From assembly GCF_003252725.1 (NCBI RefSeq), contig NZ_QEPO01000006.1, positions 1-64,000 on the forward strand: a DNA stretch of 64,000 nt, in the 5' to 3' direction. Both the position numbers and the translations under genes were made by a program. The DNA is from Haemophilus parainfluenzae. GTDB taxonomy: Bacteria > Pseudomonadota > Gammaproteobacteria > Enterobacterales > Pasteurellaceae. This document shows positions 27,615 to 37,609 of the stretch, one piece after another; positions within the stretch are counted from its first letter, which is position 1, and every line of letters begins with the position of its first letter. Below the pieces are notes generated by a model. That model was given only the letters and a program-made list of their open reading frames with translations. It had not been told where the DNA came from and did no database searches.

Positions 27615-29090
27615 TTACTTGGTTTGATTAATTAAAAATTGTGTTAATAGAGACACTGGACGACCTGTTGCACCTTTATTTGCACCTTGAAGCCAAGCTG
27701 TCCCAGCGATATCTAAATGTGCCCAAGTGTACTTTTTCGTAAAGTTAGAGAGGAATGCGCCTGCAGTAATAGCACCGCCCCAACGACCGCCAATATTCGC
27801 TAAATCAGCAAATGGGGATTTTAATTGTTCTTGATATTCTTCACTTAACGGTAAACGCCAAGCTTTGTCAGTGGTTTGCTGTGCAGCTTGTAATAATTGT
27901 TCTGCTAAGGTATCATCAGTTGAAACTAAGCCACTGTTATGTTGGCCTAGCGCTACCACGCAAGCGCCTGTTAGGGTCGCGATATCAATCACATATTGCG
28001 GTTCAAAACGTTCTACATAGGTGAGTGCATCACAAAGCACTAAACGTCCTTCTGCGTCAGTATTTAACACTTCTACAGTTAAACCATTCATCGTGGTGAG
28101 AATATCACCTGGACGATAAGCATTGCCATCTGGCAAGTTTTCACAACCTGCTAATACACCGATAACATTGAGTGGAAGATTTAATTCAGCAATGGCTTTC
28201 ATTGTACCGAATACTGAAGCTGCACCGCACATATCGTATTTCATTTCATCCATATCTGCGGCAGGTTTTAAAGAAATACCGCCTGCATCAAAGGTTAAGC
28301 CTTTACCCACTAATACGATTGGTTTCGCATTTTTATCAGGTGCATTGTTGAAATGTAAAATAGACATATAAGCCGGATTTTGTGAACCTCGAGATACGGC
28401 TAAATACGCATTCATGCCAAGCTTTGTCATGTCTTCTTCATCAATCACATCGAGGGAAAGTGCGGTTGATGTTTCAGATAATTTTTTAGCTTGTTCTGCT
28501 AAATAAGCCGGTGTGCAAATGTTAGGTGGCATATTCGCGATATTACGCGCAGCTTTTACACCATTTGCAATGGCTTGTGCTTCTGCGATGGCTTGCTTAA
28601 CTTGTGCGTCATCGGTATTAAAAACGATTTCTTGAAGTGAGATAGCATCCGCTTTTTTACTCTTAAATTCATCAAATTGATAAAGGTTATGTTCGATGCT
28701 TTCAACAGTAAAACGCACATTCCAAAATAGATCGCGATCTTTAATTTCTACATCGGTTAAATTATTCACCGCTTGCTGAATATTTAACTCTTTTAATGTT
28801 TGGGTAACACGCTGGATAATTTGTTTAAATTGGCGTTCAGTCGTTTCACCTTTTTTGCCACAACCTGCTACTAATACGCGTTTAGCGGCAAGATTTGGTA
28901 ACGAATGAAGCAGAGTCGCTTGGCCAATTTTGCCTGAAAGATCTTGGCTTTGGGCTAACTGACTGAGGTAGCCTTGTGTGATTTGGTCGATTTCATTGAA
29001 ACTTTTTGTCAATTCATTGTTCTCATAAATGCCGATGATAAGGCAATCGGTTGATTGAGAAAGTGCGGTTGAGTTTGCTTGATATTTCAT
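27615..29090 (-). CDS. pepA: Leucyl aminopeptidase PepA
   Basis: Two-metal M17 aminopeptidase that removes N-terminal residues from peptides. Relatives also bind DNA in Xer recombination and carAB control. The 491 residues show the M17 signature [10 protein letters not shown] and metal ligands in [16 protein letters not shown] and DMCGAASV. The N-terminal alpha/beta domain is present (E. coli 503). It is divergent from lptF with a 104-base spacer. USS copies lie at 28458 and 29061. Confidence 0.94.
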   Translation of the reverse strand: MKYQANSTALSQSTDCLIIGIYENNELTKSFNEIDQITQGYLSQLAQSQDLSGKIGQATLLHSLPNLAAKRVLVAGCGKKGETTERQFKQIIQRVTQTLKELNIQQAVNNLTDVEIKDRDLFWNVRFTVESIEHNLYQFDEFKSKKADAISLQEIVFNTDDAQVKQAIAEAQAIANGVKAARNIANMPPNICTPAYLAEQAKKLSETSTALSLDVIDEEDMTKLGMNAYLAVSRGSQNPAYMSILHFNNAPDKNAKPIVLVGKGLTFDAGGISLKPAADMDEMKYDMCGAASVFGTMKAIAELNLPLNVIGVLAGCENLPDGNAYRPGDILTTMNGLTVEVLNTDAEGRLVLCDALTYVERFEPQYVIDIATLTGACVVALGQHNSGLVSTDDTLAEQLLQAAQQTTDKAWRLPLSEEYQEQLKSPFADLANIGGRWGGAITAGAFLSNFTKKYTWAHLDIAGTAWLQGANKGATGRPVSLLTQFLINQTK

Positions 29091-29194
29091 GTTATTTCCT
29101 TATGTTGCTAATTTGCTATTTAAATCAGTGAAAATAAGGTATCATACGCCATCTAAATTAGCCAGTTTCCCGTGTTTTTTAGTTAGAAAAAAGA

Positions 29195-30286
29195 ATGATA
29201 TTAACCCGATATTTAACAAAAGAAGTCTTTAAAAGCCAAATTGCAATTTTGTTTATTTTGCTTTTAATTTTCTTCAGCCAACAGCTTGTTCGCGTGCTTG
29301 GTTCAGCAGCAAATGGCAAAGTGCCTGCCGATCTTGTGTTCTCTCTACTCGGATTAGGGATGCCAACAATGGCACAATTAATGTTGCCATTATGTTTGTT
29401 TATCGCCATTTTGCTGACTTTCGGTCGACTCTATGCAGAAAGTGAGATTACGGTAATGCGTGCTTGCGGTGTGGGACAACGTATTCTTGTTCGTGTGGCG
29501 TTAATTCTTTCTTTGTTCACAGCTGGCTTGGCTGCTTACAACGCATTGTGGCTTTCTCCATGGGCCATTCAAAAGCAAGCGGCGATTGTCGAAGATGCTA
29601 AAGCGAACCCAACAATGGGTGCATTGGCTTCTGGTCAATTCATGTCCACAAGCAATAATAATTTCGTCTTATTCATTGATAAGATTAACGGTAATCAAAT
29701 CAGTGATGTTTATCTTTTTCAAATGAAAGCCAAAGGTCAAACGAAACCGTCAGTAGTTACCGCTGAAAAAGGTGAGTTAAAAGCGTTACCAAATGGCGAC
29801 CAAGTCTTGAATTTACAGAATACCTTGCGTGTAGAAGGTACCTCGGTACTTCCTGATTTCCGTATTACGCATTTTGATGATTACAAAGCGTATTTGGGTC
29901 ATCAAGAGACAAATACAGAAAGTGATGAAGCGGCTGAATTATCTTTTGAGCAATTATTAAAAGATAAAAGTCCTGCAGCCAAAGCTGAATTGCATTGGCG
30001 AATAACCTTAATTTTAGCCGTGCCTTTAATGGCGCTTATTGCTGTACCAATGAGCAAAGTAAATCCTCGCCAAGGCCGTTTTGCGAAAATCTTACCGGCA
30101 TTATTACTTTATTTAATTTACTTCTTATTACAAAGCTCATTTAAATCTGCAGGTGGTGCAGGTAAGCTTGATGCAGGTTTGTTAATGCCGGTGGTAAATA
30201 TCGCCTTTTTAATTTTAGGGATTGTGCTGAATAGTTGGGATAGCACAGTTATGCATAAATTCCGTCGTGTATTCAGAAAAGGATAA
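29195..30286 (+). CDS. lptF: LPS export ABC transporter permease LptF
   Basis: One of the two permeases of the LptB2FG complex, which extracts lipopolysaccharide from the inner membrane. The 363 residues (E. coli 366) show the YjgP/YjgQ layout: helices at about 15-35, 55-80 and 100-120, a periplasmic beta-jellyroll (about 130-250), then three more helices. The N-terminal [14 protein letters not shown] and [11 protein letters not shown] motifs are characteristic. lptG follows 5 bases later. Confidence 0.95.
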   Translation: MILTRYLTKEVFKSQIAILFILLLIFFSQQLVRVLGSAANGKVPADLVFSLLGLGMPTMAQLMLPLCLFIAILLTFGRLYAESEITVMRACGVGQRILVRVALILSLFTAGLAAYNALWLSPWAIQKQAAIVEDAKANPTMGALASGQFMSTSNNNFVLFIDKINGNQISDVYLFQMKAKGQTKPSVVTAEKGELKALPNGDQVLNLQNTLRVEGTSVLPDFRITHFDDYKAYLGHQETNTESDEAAELSFEQLLKDKSPAAKAELHWRITLILAVPLMALIAVPMSKVNPRQGRFAKILPALLLYLIYFLLQSSFKSAGGAGKLDAGLLMPVVNIAFLILGIVLNSWDSTVMHKFRRVFRKG

Positions 30287-30291
30287 TAACA

Positions 30292-31371
30292 ATGTTGATG
30301 AATACTCTTGATCGTTATATCGGTAAAAGCATCTTAGGGGCAATTTTTGCCACACTATTTACGTTAGTTGGTCTTTCGGCAATTATCAAATTTGTGGAGC
30401 AATTTCGTAGCGTCGGGAAAGGCTCTTATGATATTTGGCAAGCCGTGGCTTATACAGGCTTAACGATGCCAAAAGATGTCGAAACCTTTTTCCCGATGGC
30501 TGCTTTGTTAGGTGCATTAATTGCGTTAGGTAATTTAGCCAGCCGAAGTGAATTAGTGGTAATGCAATCTGCGGGTTTTTCTCGCTTTAAAATTGGATTA
30601 GCTGTCATGAAAACGGCACTTCCACTGGTACTTTTTACCATGATTATTGGTGAGTGGGGAATTCCACAAACTGAACAGTTTGCCCGAGATATGCGTACTC
30701 GTGCACTTTCCGGTGGTTCAATGCTTTCGGTGAAAAATGGTGTATGGGCAAAAGACGGTAATAATTTCGTGTATGTGCGTCGAATTAAAGATGATGCAAA
30801 ATTAGAAGATATTTACATCTATACCTTTGATGACCAGCGTAACCTCACTCATTTGAAGCATGCGAATCAAGCGCAATATTCAGCTGAAAATAATCAATGG
30901 CAGTTACGCCAAGTCAATAATTCAGCAGTATCAAAAGAGCAAATTACCACGACAAATCGTTTAACAGAAGATTGGGCAACAAGCTTAACACCAGATAAAT
31001 TAGGCGCAGTTTCATTACGTCCAACATCATTATCCATTTCAGGCTTGTATGAATATATTGCGTTCTTAAAACAGACAGGACAGGATTCTCGCCGTTTTGA
31101 ATTAACTTATTGGCGTAAGATTTTACAGCCCCTTTCTGTAGGTGTGATGATGATGCTTGCGTTATCTTTCATCTTCGGTTCATTGCGTAGTGTCACTGCA
31201 GGGGCAAGAATCGTAACGGGGATTTGCTTTGGTTTCTTGTTCTATGTCGTCAATGAAATTTTTGGACAAATGAGTGTGGTATTTAATGCACCAGCTTTTT
31301 TAGGTGCACTGATGCCAAGTCTCTTGTTTATGGCGATTATTTGGTGGTTACTCGCAAGAAAACGAGACTAA
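30292..31371 (+). CDS. lptG: LPS export ABC transporter permease LptG
   Basis: Partner permease of LptF. The 359 residues (E. coli 360) have the same fold: three helices, a periplasmic beta-jellyroll (about 125-255) and three helices. The LDRYIGKSI start and ELVVMQSAGFSRFKIG coupling helix are typical. The ATG at 30292 has AAGGA 8 bases upstream within the lptF end; an ATG two codons later is a possible alternative. Co-transcription with lptF is clear from the spacing. Confidence 0.95.
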   Translation: MLMNTLDRYIGKSILGAIFATLFTLVGLSAIIKFVEQFRSVGKGSYDIWQAVAYTGLTMPKDVETFFPMAALLGALIALGNLASRSELVVMQSAGFSRFKIGLAVMKTALPLVLFTMIIGEWGIPQTEQFARDMRTRALSGGSMLSVKNGVWAKDGNNFVYVRRIKDDAKLEDIYIYTFDDQRNLTHLKHANQAQYSAENNQWQLRQVNNSAVSKEQITTTNRLTEDWATSLTPDKLGAVSLRPTSLSISGLYEYIAFLKQTGQDSRRFELTYWRKILQPLSVGVMMMLALSFIFGSLRSVTAGARIVTGICFGFLFYVVNEIFGQMSVVFNAPAFLGALMPSLLFMAIIWWLLARKRD

Positions 31372-31427
31372 TTGATACAATAAACGAAAAAGGCGAGCTG
31401 AGAAGGTTAGCCTTTTTGTTCGCTAAA

Positions 31428-31455
31428 AAAGTGCGGTCAAAATTGACCGCACTTT
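31428..31455 (-). terminator. USS inverted-repeat terminator after fbp
   Basis: AAAGTGCGGTCAA-AA-TTGACCGCACTTT, both arms uptake signals. On the minus strand it is followed by TTTTTT, giving a terminator for fbp. A weaker imperfect hairpin near 31389-31418 may end lptG. Confidence 0.9.
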
Positions 31456-31461
31456 AGGAAT

Positions 31462-32466
31462 TTAATCTTCTTTAAATTCTCTCATCATTTCTTCTGCTTT
31501 TTTCACCATTTCTGCGGAACCAATGAAAAGTGGTACACGTTGGTGAAGTTCACTTGGTTGAATATCTAAAATTCGATTGTAACCATCAGATGCAATACCC
31601 CCCGCTTGTTCTGCTAAGAATGCCATTGGATTGCCTTCATAAAGCAAACGAAGCTTACCATTTGGATAGTTAGTTGCACTTGGGTAAATATAGATACCAC
31701 CTTTTAATAAGTTACGATGGAAGTCAGCTACTAATGAACCAATATAACGTGATGCATAAGGGCGGTTAGTTGCTTTATCTTCTTCTTGGCAGTATTTAAT
31801 GTATTTTTTTACCCCTTGTGGGAATTTGAGATATTGTCCTTCATTGATGGAATAGATTTTGCCCTCTTTTGGCATCTTCATATTTTCATGAGAAAGACAG
31901 AATGTACCGATAGATGGATCATAAGTGAAACCATTTACACCATGACCAGTGGTATAAACCAACATGGTAGACGAACCATATACGATATAACCCGCCGCAA
32001 CTTGTTTATTACCCGGTTGCATAAAGTCTTCTAAGGTAACAGGTGAGCCAATCGGTGAAACGCGACGGTAAATAGAGAAAATCGTACCAACAGAAACGTT
32101 CACATCGATATTGGATGAACCATCAAGTGGGTCGGTCAAAATAATATATTTTGCATTACGAGCGCGTTCAGTATCAAAAGCGATAAAACTTTCTTCTTCC
32201 TCTGAAGCAAAACCTGCCACTTCTTCACGTGACATAAGGGCTGCATTCATGGTGTTATGGGCGAACAAGTCCAATTTCATTTGGCTTTCACCCTGCACGT
32301 TTTCGACACCAGATTGGCCAAGGATATTGGTTAAACCTGCTTTGTTGATATCACGATGAATGATTTTTGCTAATAAACGAATAGAAGACAAAATACCACT
32401 AAGTTCCCCTTTTGCATTTGGGTACTCCGCTTGGCGTTCAACAATAAATTCACTCAATGTTTTCAT
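31462..32466 (-). CDS. fbp: Fructose-1,6-bisphosphatase class I
   Basis: Gluconeogenic phosphatase converting fructose 1,6-bisphosphate to fructose 6-phosphate. The 334 residues (E. coli 332) show the metal-binding [19 protein letters not shown] motif, the substrate loop [22 protein letters not shown] and the C-terminal [20 protein letters not shown] signature. It is divergent from the patatin-like gene, with a CRP-like site between them. It has its own USS terminator. Confidence 0.97.
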   Translation of the reverse strand: MKTLSEFIVERQAEYPNAKGELSGILSSIRLLAKIIHRDINKAGLTNILGQSGVENVQGESQMKLDLFAHNTMNAALMSREEVAGFASEEEESFIAFDTERARNAKYIILTDPLDGSSNIDVNVSVGTIFSIYRRVSPIGSPVTLEDFMQPGNKQVAAGYIVYGSSTMLVYTTGHGVNGFTYDPSIGTFCLSHENMKMPKEGKIYSINEGQYLKFPQGVKKYIKYCQEEDKATNRPYASRYIGSLVADFHRNLLKGGIYIYPSATNYPNGKLRLLYEGNPMAFLAEQAGGIASDGYNRILDIQPSELHQRVPLFIGSAEMVKKAEEMMREFKED

Positions 32467-32557
32467 GTTTATTCCTTTTTTATAATTGTTAAATAAATAA
32501 TAGACCCTTTTATTATATGTTATTTGGCACTTCTGATTGAGATCAAAATGTGAAGAA

Positions 32558-32573
32558 TGAGATCTGCATCACA
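32558..32573. promoter_or_regulatory. CRP-like site between fbp and patatin-like gene
   Basis: TGAGA-TCTGCA-TCACA matches the CRP consensus TGTGA-N6-TCACA at 9 of 10 core bases. It lies about 92 bases from both divergent starts. cAMP-CRP control of gluconeogenesis would make sense but is inference. Confidence 0.5.
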
Positions 32574-32664
32574 CTTTATTTTTAATACAAAGCCTTGACA
32601 AAACGTATATATCCTTTAAAAAAGATATAATAGATAAATAACGTCACAGTAAAGGAATACTGTT

Positions 32665-34029
32665 ATGAAACTTACTCATTTTCCTTTCAAATCAAGTTTA
32701 CTTGCTTGCAGTATCGCTTTGCTTACTGCTTGCAATTCAATTACTTATCATCCAACTAAAACGATTGAGCAAATAGATCCACAAAAGGGATATCGCTTGG
32801 AAAATGCGATGCAGCAGGCATTGCAAAAAGAAAATTTAGTGATTGTCACTTTTTCTGGTGGAGGATCTCGCGCGGCATCTTTAGGTTATGGCGTGTTAGA
32901 GCAGTTCCAAAATGTCTCAGTGCGTCCAACAGAGAAAGGTAGCACCTTATTGCAAAATATTGATATTGTGTATGGGGTGTCTGGCGGCTCAGTATTAGCA
33001 GCCTATTTTGCTTTGGAGGGACAGGATATTATCCCTAAATTTAATAATTCTTTTTTGAAAAAGAATTTCCAGAAAAAAGTCATCAATGAAGTATTTTCGA
33101 TGGGTAATGTGCCTCGGCTTACTTCCCCACAGTTTGGTCGTAGCGATTTGTTGCAGGAACAGCTCAATCTTGCTTTATATCGTGGGAAAAAATTTGCAGA
33201 TCTTGAACAACGTAAAGGACCTTTTGCCGTGATTAATACCACAGATATGACAGCAGGACAGGAAGTTTCTTTTACGCAAGATTTCTTTGATTGGCTTTGT
33301 GTTGATTTAAATGATGTTGAGATTGCTCGGGCAGTAGCGGCATCAAGCGCCGTACCATTAATTTTTTCACCGATTACGCAAAATAATCATGGTGGTTCTT
33401 GCCTCGTGGAAAATAAAAAAGAATTATTGATGCAGATGAATCCACCTAATCGGTTGTTGTTGAGTAACTTTGATGCCATGAAAAAACGCATGGAGCCTTA
33501 TCAAAATAAGGCTGAAAAACCTTATTTGCACTTAGTTGATGGTGGCTTAACGGATAATTTAGGTTTGGCTAGCTTATTGGATGTGTCAAATTTACTTAGT
33601 GTCCGAAAATTATATACTGAGCTTAAGAATTATAATTTACGTAATATTGTCGTGGTAAACGTTAATGCTCAAAATGAACTTACTAGCGATATTGATAAAT
33701 CAGCTGATGTACCGGGAATCAAAGATGTCGTGAATACAGTGATTAATGTACCAATTGATAAAACGACAGCATCGACAGTGAAATATTCACAACAATTTGC
33801 GGATCAATGGAATGCTTACGCTAAACGTAAAAAAGGAATAAAAATTAAAGCTCATTTTGTGAATTTAAATTTAAAAGATTTGCCAGAGGGGCAATTGAAG
33901 AATGATGTTCTTAATATCGGTACATCGTTATATTTGCCAGAATCGGATGTGGATAAACTGCGCGAAGCGGCTAAGATTTTATTGGAACAATCAAAAGAAT
34001 ACCATAAGGCAGTGAAAGCATTGCAATAG
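32665..34029 (+). CDS. Patatin-like phospholipase lipoprotein
   Basis: Predicted lipid acyl hydrolase anchored as a lipoprotein (signal to LTAC, Cys23). The patatin elements are all present: oxyanion loop FSGGGSRAASLG (about 63-74), the nucleophile elbow GVSGGS with Ser106, and the catalytic Asp292 in LHLVDGGLTDNLG. The 454 residues include a long C-terminal part of unknown role. Target lipid and membrane face cannot be read from sequence. Monocistronic by context: divergent from fbp upstream, a USS-type terminator downstream. Confidence 0.9.
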   Translation: MKLTHFPFKSSLLACSIALLTACNSITYHPTKTIEQIDPQKGYRLENAMQQALQKENLVIVTFSGGGSRAASLGYGVLEQFQNVSVRPTEKGSTLLQNIDIVYGVSGGSVLAAYFALEGQDIIPKFNNSFLKKNFQKKVINEVFSMGNVPRLTSPQFGRSDLLQEQLNLALYRGKKFADLEQRKGPFAVINTTDMTAGQEVSFTQDFFDWLCVDLNDVEIARAVAASSAVPLIFSPITQNNHGGSCLVENKKELLMQMNPPNRLLLSNFDAMKKRMEPYQNKAEKPYLHLVDGGLTDNLGLASLLDVSNLLSVRKLYTELKNYNLRNIVVVNVNAQNELTSDIDKSADVPGIKDVVNTVINVPIDKTTASTVKYSQQFADQWNAYAKRKKGIKIKAHFVNLNLKDLPEGQLKNDVLNIGTSLYLPESDVDKLREAAKILLEQSKEYHKAVKALQ

Positions 34030-34040
34030 TTTATAGGCTT

Positions 34041-34076
34041 AAAGTGTGGTTAGAAATGACCGCACTTTTTCTTTTT
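34041..34076 (+). terminator. Degenerate USS-pair terminator after patatin-like gene
   Basis: AAAGTGTGGT and ACCGCACTTT pair with one G-U, followed by TTTCTTTTT. One arm is a perfect uptake signal, the other has a single change (GTG for GCG). Confidence 0.88.
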
Positions 34077-34122
34077 AAATGTTATATCAATTCCATTCAT
34101 ATAAAATCACAATAAAATTCAC

Positions 34123-34146
34123 ATCCATCTAGACGTCTAAATCTTT
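34123..34146. promoter_or_regulatory. MetJ operator (met boxes)
   Basis: AGACGTCT at 34131-34138 is a perfect 8-base met box. The box before it (ATCCATCT) matches 5 of 8 and the one after (AAATCTTT) 4 of 8, giving the tandem array that MetJ dimers need. It lies about 75 bases before the MetE-core gene. Confidence 0.75.
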
Positions 34147-34211
34147 AATGAAGACATTAATTTTGTTACACTCAGTCTATCATTAGAATGAATAAAATAT
34201 AGGAAAGCAAA

Positions 34212-35354
34212 ATGAGTAAACTTTTTCCAAATGCCACTATTCGCACTTCTGCACCATATCGTTTTGATATTGTAGGAAGTTTTTTACGTCCAGAGACTTT
34301 AAAACAGGCTCGTCATCAATGCAGCTGTGGTGATATTTCTTGTGCTGATTTAACGCAAGTTGAAGATGCAGAAATTGCTAAATTGGTTGAGCATCAAAAA
34401 AATGTTGGATTGCATGCGGTGACTGATGGTGAATTTCGTCGTACTTTTTGGCATTTAGATTTCTTAGCTGCATTAGATGGCGTGAAAGAAGTGGATGCGG
34501 AGAAATTCTCAGTGCAATTTAAACACGATAATGTACGCCCGAAAACATTAAAAATTGTGGATAAGATTGGTTTCTCAGAGAGCCATCCTTTCGTTGAACA
34601 TTACCGCTCATTGCAAAAAATGGCAGGGGAGAGTGAAGTTAAATTAACCATTCCTTCTCCGTCAATGCTTCATTTAATTTGTACAGTACGAGCCACAGAT
34701 TATCAGCCAATTGAACGTTATAAAGATAACAATCAGTTGTTATTAGATGATATTGCCGATACTTATATTGATGCAATGAATATCTTCTATAAATTAGGCT
34801 GTCGTAACTTACAGTTGGATGATACAAGTTGGGGCGAATTCTGTGCGGAAGATAAGCGTAAAACTTATACTGAACGCGGTTTAGATCTAGATCAAATTGC
34901 CAAAGATTATGTATATATGTTAAATAAAATTGTGGCAGCGAAACCAGCTGATTTAGCGATTACAATGCATATTTGTCGTGGTAATTTCCGTTCAACTTGG
35001 TTCTCTGCTGGTGGTTATGAGCCTATCGCAGAAACCTTATTTGGTCACTGTAATGTGGATGGTTTCTTCTTAGAGTACGACAGTGATCGTGCGGGAGATT
35101 TTAAACCTTTACGCTTTATTAAAAATCAACAAGTGGTATTAGGATTGATAACCTCTAAATCGGGCGAGTTAGAAAACCGTGATGAAATCATTGCTCGTAT
35201 TAAAGAAGCGGCACAATATGTTGATATCAATCAACTTTGCTTAAGCCCACAATGTGGTTTCGCTTCAACGGAAGAGGGTAATATCCTGACTGAAGAACAA
35301 CAATGGAAGAAACTCGAATTTATCCGTAGTATCGTGGAAGAAGTTTGGGGGTAA
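34212..35354 (+). CDS. MetE-core (cobalamin-independent methionine synthase C-terminal type) protein
   Basis: A 380-residue TIM-barrel protein homologous to the catalytic C-terminal half of MetE, close to the YxjG/YxjH group. The zinc ligands of MetE all have counterparts: His and Cys in ITMHICRGNF, Glu in FFLEYDSDRAG, Cys in LSPQCGFAST. It has no N-terminal MetE half, so it should not use polyglutamyl methyltetrahydrofolate in the usual way. An alternative methyl donor is likely. A MetJ operator upstream ties it to methionine supply. A cysteine-rich patch (QCSCGDISC, about residues 36-44) near the start is unusual. Confidence 0.88.
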   Translation: MSKLFPNATIRTSAPYRFDIVGSFLRPETLKQARHQCSCGDISCADLTQVEDAEIAKLVEHQKNVGLHAVTDGEFRRTFWHLDFLAALDGVKEVDAEKFSVQFKHDNVRPKTLKIVDKIGFSESHPFVEHYRSLQKMAGESEVKLTIPSPSMLHLICTVRATDYQPIERYKDNNQLLLDDIADTYIDAMNIFYKLGCRNLQLDDTSWGEFCAEDKRKTYTERGLDLDQIAKDYVYMLNKIVAAKPADLAITMHICRGNFRSTWFSAGGYEPIAETLFGHCNVDGFFLEYDSDRAGDFKPLRFIKNQQVVLGLITSKSGELENRDEIIARIKEAAQYVDINQLCLSPQCGFASTEEGNILTEEQQWKKLEFIRSIVEEVWG

Positions 35355-35374
35355 ATAATTTCAAATTGGAATGT

Positions 35375-35412
35375 AAAAGAGATAATCGTTAAGATGGTTA
35401 TCTCTTTTTTTC
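35375..35412 (+). terminator. Terminator after MetE-core gene
   Basis: AAAAGAGATAA ... TTATCTCTTTT stem followed by a T run. Confidence 0.85.
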
Positions 35413-35454
35413 ATGAAAGTGCGGGTAAAAATGACCTCACTTTTACACAATAAA

Positions 35455-35482
35455 AAAGGAAGTCGATAGACTTCCTTTTATG
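35455..35482 (-). terminator. Terminator after lysS
   Basis: AAAAGGAAGTC-GATA-GACTTCCTTTT stem 15 bases beyond the lysS stop; on the minus strand it runs into TTTTTT. Confidence 0.88.
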
Positions 35483-35496
35483 TTATTTCAATTTAA

Positions 35497-37005
35497 TTAT
35501 TTTTGACGCATTGCAGGGAATAGGATCACATCACGGATAGATGGTGCATTAGCATAAAGCATTACTAAACGATCAATACCAATACCTTCTCCTGCTGTTG
35601 GTGGTAAGCCGTGTTCAAGTGCGACAACGAAATCATCATCTTTAAACATTGCTTCATCATCACCAGCATCTTTTGCTGCGACTTGAGCATCGAAACGTTC
35701 ATTTTGGTCTTCTGCATCATTTAATTCTGAGAAACCATTACCAATTTCACGACCACCAATAAATAATTCAAAACGGTCTGTCACCTCTGGATTTTCATCA
35801 TTACGACGAGCAAGCGGTGATATTTCTGCCGGATGAGCCATTAAGAAAGTTGGTTGAATTAAGTGATGCTCTGCTACTTCTTCAAAAATCGCATTCACGA
35901 CAGAACCTAACCCCCAAGATTTTTGCACTTCGATACCTAAACGTTCAGCAGTTGTTTTTGCGCGGTCGAAATCATAAAGATCTTCTTTTACAATGCCTTT
36001 ATCTGCACCATATTTGATAACTGCATCATGCATTGTGATTCTTTCAAATGGTTTACCGAAGTCAAATTCTAAATCACCGTATTTCACAATAGTTGTTCCT
36101 AGAATATCAATTGCTAGTTGGCGGAATAATTCTTCGGTGTTATCCATTAAATCATGATAGTCAGCGTAGGCTTGATAATATTCTAGCATTGTAAATTCTG
36201 GATTATGGCGAACTGAAACACCTTCATTACGGAAGTTGCGATTAATCTCAAATACACGTTCAAACCCGCCTACAACTAGACGTTTTAGGTAGAGCTCTGG
36301 TGATATACGGAGATACATATCTACATCTAATGCATTATGGTGAGTTATAAATGGTCTTGCTGAAGCTCCACCAGGAATTGGTTGTAGCATAGGTGTTTCA
36401 GCCTCAATAAAGCCTCTTGAAATGAAATAGTTACGAATACCAGCAATTACTTTTGAACGAATCACAAAAGCACGGCGAGATTCTTCATTAGAAATTAAAT
36501 CTAAGTAACGCTGGCGATAACGAGCTTCCGTATCAGTTAAACCATGGAATTTATCTGGTAATGGACGAAGTGCTTTTGTTAAAAGTTGAACTTCAGTTGT
36601 TTTAATGGTTAATTCATTAGTTTGGGTTTTGAAAAGCGAGCCTTTTACCCCAATAATATCGCCTAAATCCCAAGAGTCTACATCGTTGTCATAAATTCCC
36701 TCAGGAAGATTATCACGTGCGACATATAATTGAATTTTTCCACTCATATCTTGTAAGGTAATAAAAGTTGCTTTTCCCATAACTCGACGAGTCATAATAC
36801 GACCAGCAACCGCTACCTCAATGGCGGTGTCTTTTAACATATCACCATTTTTTTCGTCATATTTATCATGTAAATCTTGAGCAAGAGAATCACGACGGAA
36901 TTGATTTGGAAACGCATTTCCTTTGGTGCGTAATGACGCTAATTTTTCACGACGAACCCGCATCTCACCGTTCAAATCTAATTCTTGGATTTGTTGTTCT
37001 AACAT
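35497..37005 (-). CDS. lysS: Lysyl-tRNA synthetase, class II
   Basis: Charges tRNA-Lys with lysine. The 502 residues (E. coli 505) have an N-terminal OB-fold anticodon domain ([23 protein letters not shown]) and the class II core: motif 1 near [21 protein letters not shown], motif 2 [15 protein letters not shown], motif 3 [18 protein letters not shown]. The ribosome site AGAGGT is separated from the ATG by an 8-base A run. It is divergent from cadB across 604 bases. The neighbouring of a LysRS gene and cadBA resembles E. coli lysU-cadBA. Confidence 0.96.
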   Translation of the reverse strand: MLEQQIQELDLNGEMRVRREKLASLRTKGNAFPNQFRRDSLAQDLHDKYDEKNGDMLKDTAIEVAVAGRIMTRRVMGKATFITLQDMSGKIQLYVARDNLPEGIYDNDVDSWDLGDIIGVKGSLFKTQTNELTIKTTEVQLLTKALRPLPDKFHGLTDTEARYRQRYLDLISNEESRRAFVIRSKVIAGIRNYFISRGFIEAETPMLQPIPGGASARPFITHHNALDVDMYLRISPELYLKRLVVGGFERVFEINRNFRNEGVSVRHNPEFTMLEYYQAYADYHDLMDNTEELFRQLAIDILGTTIVKYGDLEFDFGKPFERITMHDAVIKYGADKGIVKEDLYDFDRAKTTAERLGIEVQKSWGLGSVVNAIFEEVAEHHLIQPTFLMAHPAEISPLARRNDENPEVTDRFELFIGGREIGNGFSELNDAEDQNERFDAQVAAKDAGDDEAMFKDDDFVVALEHGLPPTAGEGIGIDRLVMLYANAPSIRDVILFPAMRQK

Positions 37006-37364
37006 TTTTTTTACCTCTGTAGTCTGTAAAACAGGATGTTATTAAAAAACCTTTAGCGTCATTCGATTTTTATATACTAAAATAATACCGATGTTACTAA
37101 GGGACTGGACTATTACTTCGATACTTAGCCAATAAGTTAAAAATTGGATAATTTAACTATATCATTCAATTTAGGATTATCAAGTAATTACTTACATTTC
37201 AAGTGATTTAAACCTCACCTAAGGTAACATCTAGTAATTAAAAGATTAAATGCATAGTATCTGAAGTATTATGAAACCTTGAAATAACAATAATATATTA
37301 GGACTAAGACAAACCCATACATATTATGCTACATCAATTCGCTCATTCGTATAAATCGATTTAG

Positions 37365-37410
37365 TAACCATCCTGTTTAAATAAACAACATAATGACAGT
37401 AGGATGGTTA
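37365..37410. repeat. Inverted repeat in the cadB upstream region
   Basis: TAACCATCCT and AGGATGGTTA are perfect 10-base complements separated by 26 bases that themselves hold GTTTAAATAAAC. No T run follows, so it is more likely a protein-binding or RNA-structure element than a terminator. Confidence 0.6.
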
Positions 37411-37542
37411 GCCATTTTAAAATTACATCAAAAAATTTTAACTTTATTTTAAATTTGTGATGTACATCTCATTATTGAGTATTTGTTCTTGGTAAGATTA
37501 ATACCAGATAGATATTGTTGTCAATATTTATCTAATTACAAT

Positions 37543-37584
37543 ATACAATAGGTTGCTTTTAATATGCCTATTGTATCGTTTTTT
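37543..37584 (+). terminator. Leader terminator (possible attenuator) before cadB
   Basis: ATACAATAGG (37543-37552) and CCTATTGTAT (37567-37576) form a perfect 10-bp stem followed by CGTTTTTT, ending 26 bases before the cadB ATG. No gene ends here on the + strand, so it would act on the cadB leader transcript. ACAATA of its left arm can instead pair with TATTGT at 37513-37518. Confidence 0.65.
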
Positions 37585-37609
37585 GTTAAGACTTATTTAG
37601 AGGTGTAGT

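Larger units (their letters stand above)
37006..37609. promoter_or_regulatory. 604-base lysS-cadB intergenic region
   Basis: AT-rich, with no convincing gene. It holds the lysS ribosome site, a 10-base inverted repeat (37365-37374 with 37401-37410), a second small inverted repeat near 37511-37533 and a terminator-like hairpin at 37543-37584. A 19-codon ORF at 37393-37452 has no ribosome site. No CadC-type regulator gene and no lysine riboswitch are present here. It presumably contains both promoters and the cadB leader. Confidence 0.6.

Noticed and set aside
32595-32631. Promoter TTGACA (32595) with TATAAT (32626) before the patatin-like gene
   Set aside because: The spacing is 25 bases, too long for a sigma-70 promoter; the hexamers probably do not work together.
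36998-37015. Eight-base A run between the lysS ribosome site and ATG as a phase-variable tract
   Set aside because: Short homopolymers like this are common in AT-rich Pasteurellaceae DNA and no longer simple repeat is present.
37393-37452. 19-codon ORF as a cadB leader peptide
   Set aside because: It begins inside the 37365-37410 inverted repeat but has no ribosome site and only two lysine codons; not supported as a regulatory peptide.
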